This document shows, piece by piece, positions 52,793 through 60,087 of a stretch of 64,000 nucleotides of DNA (its first letter is position 1; each line of letters opens with the position of its first letter). The notes under the pieces were generated by a model that saw only the letters and a program-made list of their open reading frames with translations, was not told where the DNA came from and ran no database searches. The position numbers were made by a program, and so were the translations under genes. Origin of the DNA: Eubacteriales bacterium (GTDB lineage Bacteria; Bacillota; Clostridia; Lachnospirales; Lachnospiraceae). The stretch spans positions 1-64,000 of the forward strand of contig JAUNOY010000003.1 of assembly GCA_030536995.1 (NCBI GenBank), written 5' to 3'.

Positions 52793-53407
52793 TCACTCCT
52801 CTCCTGCTGCCAGAAAATCATCACAAAATCGATTCCATTTTTCTTCATATTCACTATGGCAAACCATCACCATATCTTTTGGCGTAAAAATTTTCCGTTT
52901 TCTTGCTTCCTCTGCAAAGCGAATCGCCCATTCATCCAAAGCTTCTATCACTACTGCACGGACAACGCTCCACTCCTTCATAGCTGCATAATATAAACGA
53001 GTATGTCCATCAAGAGAAATATACCGTCCCTCAAAGCGAAGTACCTGAATAATGATATCCTGCGATTTTTGAATGAAAGTGCTGACAGCATCTATCTTGT
53101 CTTCATCTATAAAAAACTGTGACGGTTGAATCTCATCTAAACAAATATTCAGCAATTGTTCCTGCGGATATTCTCTGACCAACTGCCCGTCCATATTATA
53201 GAACTTTGTAATATGTGGTGTGAAAAATCGAAAATTTTCAATAATTTCCTGATATATGTGTTTATTCTCTCCACGGATTATTGCTTCATGATCAGATATG
53301 ATTTCCACCTCATAGGGAATATCATCCGCCAAAAAGCATCCATGCTGCAAAAGAACTTTCTCTGAAAACCGTTTATCCACGTAAGAATTAATCCGTTGAA
53401 TTTCCAT
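52793..53407 (-). CDS. ParB/Srx-like domain protein
   Basis: The product is 204 aa. Residues ~90-160 follow the ParB/sulfiredoxin nuclease-fold order: IQPSQFFIDEDKIDAVSTFIQ, then FEGRYISLDGHTRLYYAAMKEWSVVRAVVI, with the DGHTR motif that binds nucleotide phosphate in that superfamily. The N-terminal ~85 residues are not recognised and the C-terminus is a helical tail. There is no DNA-binding HTH. It may bind or hydrolyse a nucleotide; a chromosome-partition role is unlikely without the other domains. Confidence 0.65.
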   Translation of the reverse strand: MEIQRINSYVDKRFSEKVLLQHGCFLADDIPYEVEIISDHEAIIRGENKHIYQEIIENFRFFTPHITKFYNMDGQLVREYPQEQLLNICLDEIQPSQFFIDEDKIDAVSTFIQKSQDIIIQVLRFEGRYISLDGHTRLYYAAMKEWSVVRAVVIEALDEWAIRFAEEARKRKIFTPKDMVMVCHSEYEEKWNRFCDDFLAAGEE

Positions 53408-53553
53408 CTATTAATTTATTTCCTCCACGTATGTCGCTTACCTTTTTTCAAAATTATATAATATAACCTTTGAAATTTCCAGTAAATAATGGTATACTCT
53501 TCTTATAAAAAAGACCTTTTTAATCAGTTTTCCAAAGAAAGTGAGGCGCATCT

Positions 53554-53775
53554 ATGAACGAATATGAAGTTTTTGTTGAAGAAATCAATCCCTGCGGCGG
53601 TGAACAGCATCGCAAAAAATCCGTTCTCGAAGTAGAAGCCGAAAGTCCGGAGGCTTATGTAAAAGAAAACGGAAGGTTCCCCATTATGGAAAAAATTGAT
53701 TCTCCCAATGGAGATGTAGTAATTACTACAGGTGACGGAAAAGGCTATCTTGTACGCTATACTTTTACCAAATAA
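53554..53775 (+). CDS. Small hypothetical protein (73 aa)
   Basis: The ATG follows GAAAGTGAGG. The sequence (EYEVFVEEINPCGGEQHRKKSVLEVEAESPEAYV...; GDVVITTGDGKGYLVRYTF) is soluble, acidic and beta-rich by eye. I do not recognise a family. It is followed by a strong terminator, so it appears to be a real single-gene unit. Confidence 0.6.
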   Translation: MNEYEVFVEEINPCGGEQHRKKSVLEVEAESPEAYVKENGRFPIMEKIDSPNGDVVITTGDGKGYLVRYTFTK

Positions 53776-53786
53776 GATTATCCCAC

Positions 53787-53826
53787 AAATCTCCGGTTCC
53801 TGATTTTCAGGAATCGGAGATTTTTT
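53787..53826 (+). terminator. Rho-independent terminator
   Basis: AAATCTCCGgTTCCTG pairs with CAGGAAtCGGAGATTT and ends in six T. Confidence 0.85.
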
Positions 53827-53954
53827 GTAACATTATCACTGACTCTGCCCCTTTGTTTTTGATATACTAAATCTCAGGAAAACAGGAAAGTCCCTTGTAC
53901 GTCACTCGAACGAATTAAAAAAACTTTCCCCGTACATATACAGGAGGTTTTATT

Positions 53955-54167
53955 TTGGAAACAAAAATCAGGAAAAAACGGAAAGCATTTGTAAACAGCC
54001 AGGACTGTGTTGCCTGTGGCTGCTGCGTAAAAGTCTGTCCCAAACAGGCAATCTCCATATGGAAAGGTATTTTGGCAAAGGTAAATCCGGAAACATGTAT
54101 CGGATGCGGAAAATGCGCAAAAGAATGTCCTGCATCAGTAATCACCATAAAGGAGGTTCAGCCATGA
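53955..54167 (+). CDS. Two-cluster 4Fe-4S ferredoxin
   Basis: The product is 70 aa from a TTG start at 53955, seven nt after CAGGAGG; there is no suitable ATG. Two classical cluster motifs are present: CVACGCCVKVCP and CIGCGKCAKECP. It carries electrons in the cytoplasm, presumably to or from the membrane protein encoded next, whose ATG overlaps its stop (ATGA). A rhodanese lipoprotein follows. Confidence 0.9.
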   Translation: METKIRKKRKAFVNSQDCVACGCCVKVCPKQAISIWKGILAKVNPETCIGCGKCAKECPASVITIKEVQP

Positions 54168-54742
54168 AAAAACACTGGTATGATTATCTCTGGATTTTGT
54201 CCCTGACCTATCTGATTCTTGGATTTTTTAATATCCTTTTTGCCTGGCTGGGGCTGCTTTGTTTCTTTATTCCTCTTCTCATCTCCATAATCAAAGGAAG
54301 TAAAGGTTACTGTAACCGCTATTGTGGAAGAGGACAGTTATTCAGTCTTCTGGGCGGCCGTTTCGGTCTTTCCCGAAAAAAAGATATTCCTAAATGGATG
54401 AAAAGCAAATGGTTCCGCTACGGATTTTTGGTCTTCTTTTTTATCATGTTTTTCCAGATGCTCTGGAATACCTGGCTGGTATTTTCCGGCGCACAGAATC
54501 TCAAGCAGATTGTTACTCTTCTGTGGACTTTTAAAGTTCCGTGGCATTGGGCATATCACGGCACTCTGATCCATCCCGGTGTTGCTCAGTTTGCCTTTGG
54601 ATTCTACAGCGTCATGCTCACCTCATCCATTCTTGGGTTTGTTACCATGATTCTTTTTAAACCCCGTAGCTGGTGTGTTTATTGTCCTATGGGCACCATG
54701 ACTCAGCTTATCTGCAAAGCCAGACATCATTCCTTAAAATGA
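54164..54742 (+). CDS. NapH/CcpM-like membrane 4Fe-4S-binding protein
   Basis: The product is 192 aa from the ATG at 54164, seven nt after AAAGGAGG. Four hydrophobic helices are seen: ~12-48, 86-105, 140-160 and a further weak one. The cytoplasmic metal-binding motifs GYCNRYCGRGQLFSLLGG and SWCVYCPMGTMTQL match the NapH/RdxA-type polyferredoxin membrane family, although each has only part of the usual CxxxCP set. It is coupled to the ferredoxin gene. It probably forms an electron conduit at the membrane; the redox partner is unknown. Confidence 0.85.
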   Translation: MKKHWYDYLWILSLTYLILGFFNILFAWLGLLCFFIPLLISIIKGSKGYCNRYCGRGQLFSLLGGRFGLSRKKDIPKWMKSKWFRYGFLVFFFIMFFQMLWNTWLVFSGAQNLKQIVTLLWTFKVPWHWAYHGTLIHPGVAQFAFGFYSVMLTSSILGFVTMILFKPRSWCVYCPMGTMTQLICKARHHSLK

Positions 54743-54794
54743 TGTCTCCGGCTATACTTTTCTTAAGTGAACAGCAACTATTGGAGGATACTTT

Positions 54795-55181
54795 ATGAAA
54801 AAAATCATTCCCCTTCTGCTTCTTTTGTTTCTTTTTGCCGGATGCGGCGTTTCCGCTGAAACAGGGAGCAGTTATAAACAGATTTCCATGGAAGAAGCTA
54901 TTTCCATGATGGAAAAAGAGTCGGATTACATTCTTCTGGATGTACGTACTGCAGAGGAATTTGAGGAAAAGCACATTCCGGGCGCTATCAATATTCCCAA
55001 CGAAACCATTTCCTCAGAAGAAATCCCGGAACTGCCTGACAAAGATCAGTTAATTCTGGTTTACTGCCGCAGCGGAAACCGGAGTAAACAGGCATCCCAG
55101 AAGCTTTCTGAGCAGGGCTATACCAACATTGTGGAATTTGGCGGTATTAACAACTGGCCTTTAGACACTGTTTCCGGATAA
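54795..55181 (+). CDS. Rhodanese-domain lipoprotein
   Basis: The product is 128 aa, with TTGGAGG before the ATG. The lipobox is LFAGC (Cys ~17). The rhodanese domain (~30-125) has DVRTAEEFEEKHIPGAINIP and the active-site loop VYCRSGNRS with its catalytic cysteine. It is an extracytoplasmic sulphur-transfer or persulphide-handling protein. Grouping with the ferredoxin and NapH-like genes suggests a small redox/sulphur operon; the pathway is not evident. Confidence 0.9.
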   Translation: MKKIIPLLLLLFLFAGCGVSAETGSSYKQISMEEAISMMEKESDYILLDVRTAEEFEEKHIPGAINIPNETISSEEIPELPDKDQLILVYCRSGNRSKQASQKLSEQGYTNIVEFGGINNWPLDTVSG

Positions 55182-55189
55182 ATTATTAT

Positions 55190-55495
55190 AGTTGGAAAAC
55201 TGTAGAATCCCCCTTATAATAAAAGTATAAAGGAATCCATGACACCAAAGAAGCATTAAACTCCCAGTACGGGTTTGCAATAAGTGATGATTTTGGAAAG
55301 GAGTTGAATTTAATGTGTAATTTATCCGAAGCATTGATTGAAAAGGGCATTAAACAGGGGCGCTCTGAAGGAGAAAACCGCCTGCAGCAACTCCTTAATT
55401 GTCTGTTAAAAGCAGGCAGACACGTAGAACTGGAGGAAATTCTTGCAGGCAATGAACAGCTCAAACAGCAGCTTTATAAAGAATTTAAGCTGTAA
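55190..55495 (+). pseudogene. Deleted copy of the Rpn-type nuclease gene
   Basis: The promoter-proximal part (55190-55232) resembles 57201-57246. It is fused to a scrap like 57811-57830 (GGAATCC-TGACA-CAAAGA), then to the 3' end of the 57256 gene (55262-55500 matches 57966-58233 almost exactly). The catalytic core is gone. What is left can at most encode a short C-terminal peptide (from ~55314). The deletion joints lie at short A/G-rich microhomologies. The remnant and the intact copy are direct repeats about 2.7 kb apart with the MFS gene between them. Confidence 0.8.
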
Positions 55496-55532
55496 ACCCG
55501 AATACTCTGCAGAATTTTTCATAAGAGTATAC

Positions 55533-55569
55533 AAAAATCCCCAGACTCCCGATTTTGGGAAATCTGGGG
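55533..55569 (-). terminator. Rho-independent terminator after the MFS gene
   Basis: On the minus strand CCCCAGATTTCCC pairs with GGGAGTCTGGGG and is followed by ATTTTT. Confidence 0.8.
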
Positions 55570-55600
55570 AAAGATATTTTCCGGGCAAAATGATTCTTTT

Positions 55601-56698
55601 TCAGGAAAACACATAGCCCATAAACGTAGACATTACAATCATCACAACCGAAAACAGAAAAGAACTTACAGAAACAAGGGTTGCTCTTTGCTCTGAGGGA
55701 ATCATTTCATTAAGGATTACTCCTGTTCTCACTTCCAGAAAATCATCTGCAAAGGCGCCAATGAAGCCGCCCGCTATCATAAGCCATGCTTTTCCTGAAA
55801 AAGTCAGGGCAAATGCGCATCCAACTCCGACCATACTGATTCCAAGGAGGTGTCCGTACCTGCTCCTTGGAAAACAAGAAACCATCTTCGCCCCAAGGGC
55901 AGCGCCAAGTTCCATTACAAATAATGCGGGCCCCAGTAACGATGATGGTAAATCCGCCATCGGAAGCTTTGCCTGCAGAAAAAACAGGACAAGCGTCGCA
56001 ACGGAACCCACCAGCGAATTGACAATCATAATCATTCTTGCCTTTTTGTTCTTAATGAGAAAGCTCCAGCTTTCCCCGAATACCATCTTAAACCTTTTTG
56101 CCACAGGTTCTTTTTTCTCTTCCTTTTGCCTGTGAAAGCTCACTTCCGTAAGTCCAATGGCAGCCAACAGCGCTCCTGCGCAAAACATTATATCAATTGC
56201 ATATGCTCTCTGATATCCCAGCAAAAGAGCCAGTCCCGCACATAAGGTTGCCGTTGATTTACTGAGCCTGTAAAGCACCATCTCCGTTGATGCAAAACGA
56301 TTATATGCATCTTCCTGTCCCGCATATTTCAGGCTGTCATATGCCAATGCTTCTCTTGTCCCCGACGACAGATTATAACTCAAGGCGCTGAACCCGATTG
56401 CCAGCGCAACTGACCAGAAGCTCTTCGAAAAAATCATCAGAATATCTGACATAAACGAAACAATCCAGCTTATAATCAGCGTCTTTTTCCGTCCAAATAC
56501 ATCGGCTACAGCGCCCGATGGAATCTCAAAACACATACTGACAACGTGGAATATACTCTCCAAAATCCCGATTTCAAGAAGGGAAAATCCCCTTGCAGCA
56601 AGAAGCGCCACCCAGGATGCTCCCGCAATCTGAAAATATCCTATCGCTGTAATTCCATATAATTTTCTGATTTGTTTTTCTATATTAAATTTATGCAT
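55601..56698 (-). CDS. Major facilitator superfamily transporter
   Basis: The product is 365 aa from the ATG at 56698, behind AAGGAG. About 11-12 membrane helices fill the protein. The loop 2-3 MFS signature GAVADVFGRKKTL (~62-74) is present. It resembles small drug-efflux-type MFS members rather than sugar transporters. It lies between two direct copies of an Rpn nuclease sequence. Its ribosome-binding site is within a hairpin, so expression may be conditional. Confidence 0.88.
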   Translation of the reverse strand: MHKFNIEKQIRKLYGITAIGYFQIAGASWVALLAARGFSLLEIGILESIFHVVSMCFEIPSGAVADVFGRKKTLIISWIVSFMSDILMIFSKSFWSVALAIGFSALSYNLSSGTREALAYDSLKYAGQEDAYNRFASTEMVLYRLSKSTATLCAGLALLLGYQRAYAIDIMFCAGALLAAIGLTEVSFHRQKEEKKEPVAKRFKMVFGESWSFLIKNKKARMIMIVNSLVGSVATLVLFFLQAKLPMADLPSSLLGPALFVMELGAALGAKMVSCFPRSRYGHLLGISMVGVGCAFALTFSGKAWLMIAGGFIGAFADDFLEVRTGVILNEMIPSEQRATLVSVSSFLFSVVMIVMSTFMGYVFS

Positions 56699-56743
56699 AA
56701 AAAATCTCCTTTTCAAACTTTTTAATCATTTGATAAAGGAGAT
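56699..56743 (-). promoter_or_regulatory. Hairpin sequestering the MFS ribosome-binding site
   Basis: On the minus strand ATCTCCTTT (56743-56735) pairs perfectly with AAAGGAGAT (56712-56704). The second arm contains the Shine-Dalgarno and is followed by TTTTTT and the ATG. The same hairpin could act as a terminator or as a translational lock. Confidence 0.5.
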
Positions 56744-56772
56744 AGCTGCTCAAATATGGATAAGTCCTAGGA

Positions 56773-56957
56773 ACAAAGCGGACAAGTCCGCTTCGAACTC
56801 CCTAAATCCCTCAATCCTTGAGGGACTTGATTCGCTTTGTGCGCCAGATGCAGACTGCCATAGGCAGTCATATTCCATATGCATCTGGTCGCATCCTCGC
56901 GGAGCGTTTTTTGTTTACTAGGAAAGTCAGTACAGAATGTACTACTTTCCTAGTAAA
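56773..56957. repeat. Cluster of nested palindromes upstream of the MFS gene
   Basis: ACAAAGCG (56773-56780) pairs with CGCTTTGT (56833-56840) and encloses two hairpins: GCGGAC/GTCCGC and CCCTCA/TGAGGG. Next, CCAGATGCA (56844-56852) pairs with TGCATCTGG (56880-56888) around GACTGCC/GGCAGTC. A perfect TTTACTAGGAAAGT/ACTTTCCTAGTAAA hairpin (56914-56957) follows. Together these look like an intergenic structured repeat; the last may act as a terminator. Confidence 0.6.
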
Positions 56958-56972
56958 TAAAAAATCTGCTGT

Positions 56973-57071
56973 TTACTTCTTATCTTCTACCCTAAAAAAG
57001 AGCGCACTATCCCCGTAAACAGCCATTTTGCAACCATTATCAAGTTGAATTTCCGGTGTTTTCCAGTACAT
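56973..57071 (-). CDS. Possible 32-aa peptide
   Basis: An ATG behind AAAGAAAGGAACGGACT opens 32 codons (starting MYWKTPEIQLDNGCK, ending FFRVEDKK) before the structured repeat. I recognise no family. The good ribosome site is the only support. Confidence 0.3.
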   Translation of the reverse strand: MYWKTPEIQLDNGCKMAVYGDSALFFRVEDKK

Positions 57072-57255
57072 AGTCCGTTCCTTTCTTTGAGGATTCTAGT
57101 AAAAATTATGGTTTTATGATAACATAAACCTGTCTGTGACGCAAGCATTGATTTAAAAGTATAACAACTTCTAATCATAAAAAACGAAAAAGATATTGTT
57201 ATAGTTGAAAAACAATAAAATCCTCCTTATAATAAAAGCATAAAGGAGGAACTGT

Positions 57256-58230
57256 ATGGATACATTATCAGAAGCACTGCACTATACAGATAAAAAAGCG
57301 ACTTTTGATACTAATGCGAAACGTATTCTGGCAAATAAACAGGTACTTGCCAGGATTCTTAAGAAAACAGTCTCTGAATTCAAAGAATTGTCTTTTCCAG
57401 AGATTATGACCTGTATTGAGGATGAACCTCAAATCAGCACTGTTCTGGTACATCCGGGGATGACCAGTCTTTCCTCCATCACAGGTATGGCTAACGAGGA
57501 TAAGATTCCGGGAGAAGGCAATGTTTTCTTTGATATCCGTTTTTACGCAAGGGTTCCTTATCGTAACGATACGGTGAAAATTATCATTAATGTGGAAGCC
57601 CAGAAGAACTTTCACCCAGGCTATCATCTGGAAACCCGGGGTGTGTTCTACTGTGCAAGACTGATATCCGCACAGCTTAATACCGAATTTAAGGAACCGG
57701 ACTACGATGAACTCAAAAAAGTGTATTCCATCTGGATATGCTTTGAAAGTACCAGAGAACAGGCCAATGCCATTTCTGAATATAAGATTACAAAACACGA
57801 TATCCTAAAAGGAATCCGTGACAACAAAGACGCATATGACAAAATGTCGATTATCATGATCACACTCAATCCGGAGGCTTCTTCCGAAGATCACTTTATC
57901 GATATGTTAAACTGTTTGTTCCACGAAAACGACATCAAAACGAAAAAAGAAGCCTTAAGCTCCCAGTACGGGTTTGCAATAAGTGATGATTTTGGAAAGG
58001 AGTTGAATTTAATGTGTAATTTATCCGAAGCATTAATCGAGAGAGGGATTGAAAAGGGCATTAAACAGGGGCGCTCTGAGGGTCTTATGCAAGGGCGCTC
58101 TGAAGGAGAAAACCGCCTGCAGCAACTCCTTAATTGTCTGTTAAAAGCAGGCAGGCACGTAGAACTTGAGGAAATTCTTGCAGGCAATGAACAACTCAAA
58201 CAACAGCTTTATAAAGAATTTAAGCTGTAA
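57256..58230 (+). CDS. Rpn-family recombination-promoting nuclease / PD-(D/E)XK transposase-like protein
   Basis: The product is 324 aa, with AAAGGAGGAACTGT before the ATG. The nuclease core is visible as NVFFDIRFYAR (metal Asp) and IIINVEAQKNF (ExQ in place of ExK, usual in this family). The C-terminal region (~250-324) is helical with a repeated GRSEG motif (IKQGRSEGLMQGRSEGENR), a duplication missing from the deleted copy at 55190. Such proteins belong to the Rpn/PDDEXK_2 group, associated with recombination and often repeated in genomes. Confidence 0.88.
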   Translation: MDTLSEALHYTDKKATFDTNAKRILANKQVLARILKKTVSEFKELSFPEIMTCIEDEPQISTVLVHPGMTSLSSITGMANEDKIPGEGNVFFDIRFYARVPYRNDTVKIIINVEAQKNFHPGYHLETRGVFYCARLISAQLNTEFKEPDYDELKKVYSIWICFESTREQANAISEYKITKHDILKGIRDNKDAYDKMSIIMITLNPEASSEDHFIDMLNCLFHENDIKTKKEALSSQYGFAISDDFGKELNLMCNLSEALIERGIEKGIKQGRSEGLMQGRSEGENRLQQLLNCLLKAGRHVELEEILAGNEQLKQQLYKEFKL

Positions 58231-58277
58231 ACCCAGCGCCCTGTAAACACAAATAAATACAGGGCGCTTACTATTTT

Positions 58278-59738
58278 TCACACCTCCACAACCCTCGCAC
58301 CGATTTTCTCCCTGAATGCTACGTCGTGTTCAACCAGCAGCATGGTTGGGGAGAATTGTGTGATCATCTCTTCAATCTGTATTCTGGAGTATATATCAAT
58401 ATAGTTCAGCGGTTCATCCCATATGTATAAATGTGCCGGTTCGCAGAGACTTTTCGCAATAAGCACCTTTTTCTTCTGACCTGCCGAAAAATCTTTCATA
58501 TCTTTTTCAAACTGTACCCGTTCGAAATCCAGCTTTCTCAGAATTGCTTTGAAAAGGCTTTCCTCAAGGTTATTTTTTTCTGCAAATTCCGTCAGAGTCC
58601 CCTGAAGGTGAGACGTATCCTGAGGCACATAAGAAATTACAAGTCCTGAACCAATGGTCACTGTTCCCGTATAGTCTATCGGAGCCTTCAACAGCAATTT
58701 CAAAAGACTGCTTTTCCCGCTTCCGTTTCTTCCGTTAAGAATCACCCTCTCTCCGCCCCTGACTTTAAATGTCAAAGGGCCGCATACCTGACACCCCTCA
58801 TAAAAAACGGCTGTTTCCGAAAAAGATACAAGGGTATCGCTGTGATAAGCCAGAGGATTTATTTTTAACAGCTCTGCTGACTCTGCATTTCTAAGCAGCT
58901 TTGATTTTTCTTCCACAGCTTTTTGCTGTCTTGCTTCAACCGTCTTGGAACGCTTCATCATCTTTGCGGCTTTATGACCCACATATCCCTTGTCTGCGGC
59001 TCCTCTCTTTGATGCCTCTACACGGTCAGACCAGTTTTCTGTCTGTTTCGCAGATTCTTTTAAACGGCGGATATCTCTCCTCAACCGCTCATTCTTTGCT
59101 GTTTCAAATTTCTGCTGCCGGTCAAAATTCTCTTTCCAGGATGAAAAATTCCCGCTTTGAACCTCAATATCCGCCCTGTTCAGAGACAGGATATGGTCTA
59201 CACATCTGTCCAGAAGCTGCCGGTCATGGGATACAAGAATAAATCCTTTTTTTCTGTTCAGATAATCTGCCACCTGCCTTCGGGCAGCTACATCCAGATG
59301 GTTCGTCGGTTCATCAATGAGCAGAAAATGCCCCTCATTCAGAAAAAGCGCTGCAAGCATCACCTTTGTCTGCTCTCCGTTTGAAAGCGTTTCAAAAGGA
59401 CGCCACAATACTGTTTCCTCTACTTTGAGATAGGACAGTTCCCGAATCACCTCCCATTGTTTCGCAAACGGGCAGATTTCCCGTAAAACATCTTCAGTAA
59501 ACTGTGTTTTATCCGAGACTTCAAATGGAAAATAATCAAATTTAACGGAACTGGTTATTCTTCCCCTGTATTCATACTCCCCCTGAAGAAGCTTAAGCAG
59601 GGTTGTCTTGCCTTTTCCATTTCTCCCAACAAATCCCAGTTTCCAGTCTGTATCAATCTGGAAATTCGCATTTTCAAAAACAGGATCAAAGCTCGATGGA
59701 TATGAAAAAGTAAGGTTTTCAACACGAATCATTGACAT
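58278..59738 (-). CDS. Lsa-like ABC-F ribosomal-protection protein
   Basis: The product is 486 aa from the ATG at 59738, eight nt after AAGGAGG. There are two ABC domains without membrane segments: Walker A GRNGKGKTTLL and NGRNGSGKSSLL, signatures LSNGEQTKV and FSAGQKKKV, Walker B LLIDEPTNHLD and IWDEPLNYID. A basic linker with KRGAADKGYVGHKAAKMMKRSK joins them. Segments such as FQIDTDWKLGFVGRNG and VLWRPFETLS match the Lsa branch, which dislodges lincosamides, streptogramin A and pleuromutilins from ribosomes. A ~300-nt leader with attenuator structures precedes it. Actual resistance is not shown by sequence alone. Confidence 0.85.
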   Translation of the reverse strand: MSMIRVENLTFSYPSSFDPVFENANFQIDTDWKLGFVGRNGKGKTTLLKLLQGEYEYRGRITSSVKFDYFPFEVSDKTQFTEDVLREICPFAKQWEVIRELSYLKVEETVLWRPFETLSNGEQTKVMLAALFLNEGHFLLIDEPTNHLDVAARRQVADYLNRKKGFILVSHDRQLLDRCVDHILSLNRADIEVQSGNFSSWKENFDRQQKFETAKNERLRRDIRRLKESAKQTENWSDRVEASKRGAADKGYVGHKAAKMMKRSKTVEARQQKAVEEKSKLLRNAESAELLKINPLAYHSDTLVSFSETAVFYEGCQVCGPLTFKVRGGERVILNGRNGSGKSSLLKLLLKAPIDYTGTVTIGSGLVISYVPQDTSHLQGTLTEFAEKNNLEESLFKAILRKLDFERVQFEKDMKDFSAGQKKKVLIAKSLCEPAHLYIWDEPLNYIDIYSRIQIEEMITQFSPTMLLVEHDVAFREKIGARVVEV

Positions 59739-59766
59739 AATTAATTCCTCCTTATTGCCAATTTCT

Positions 59767-60015
59767 TTATCGCTGTACAAAAAGAGACTTTTCTGCATAC
59801 GCAAAAAAGCCTCTCATCATCTCAACCAATTATATACTTATCCAAATCAAAAACATTCGGAAAATTATATAAGGCAATAAATCTGACGGAAGATAATCTA
59901 ATTTAAGCGTACACAAAAAAACTGTTTCCGGAGCATATAAAAATACTCTGACAGCAATTACTTCATAATTTTGCGTTCTACTTAAAATAAATTATCTAAT
60001 AATCATTTCCTCACC
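59767..60015 (-). promoter_or_regulatory. Attenuator leader of the ABC-F gene
   Basis: Between promoter and gene the leader holds: a tiny frame MIIR-stop (60006-59992) behind GGTGAGGAA; a terminator-like hairpin with seven T (about 59953-59911, CTGT/ACAG outer, GAGTAT/ATGCTC inner); a 17-codon frame MMRGFFAYAEKSLFVQR (59820-59767); and, inside that frame, a 13-bp hairpin (59813-59801 with 59796-59784, G-U pairs allowed) followed by five T. TTATTGCC near 59880 can pair with GGCAATAA next to the Shine-Dalgarno (59759-59752). This is the usual logic of antibiotic-induced transcription attenuation. Confidence 0.6.
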
Positions 60016-60049
60016 TTACACAATCGTGCCCTCTCTGTTTATTGGGTTC

Positions 60050-60077
60050 ATTCTAACATAAAATCCATATTTGTCAA
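60050..60077 (-). promoter_or_regulatory. Promoter of the ABC-F leader
   Basis: -35 TTGACA (60077-60072), 16-bp spacer, -10 TAGAAT (60055-60050), minus strand. It lies just beyond the end of proA. Confidence 0.75.
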
Positions 60078-60087
60078 TAGCGAAAAT

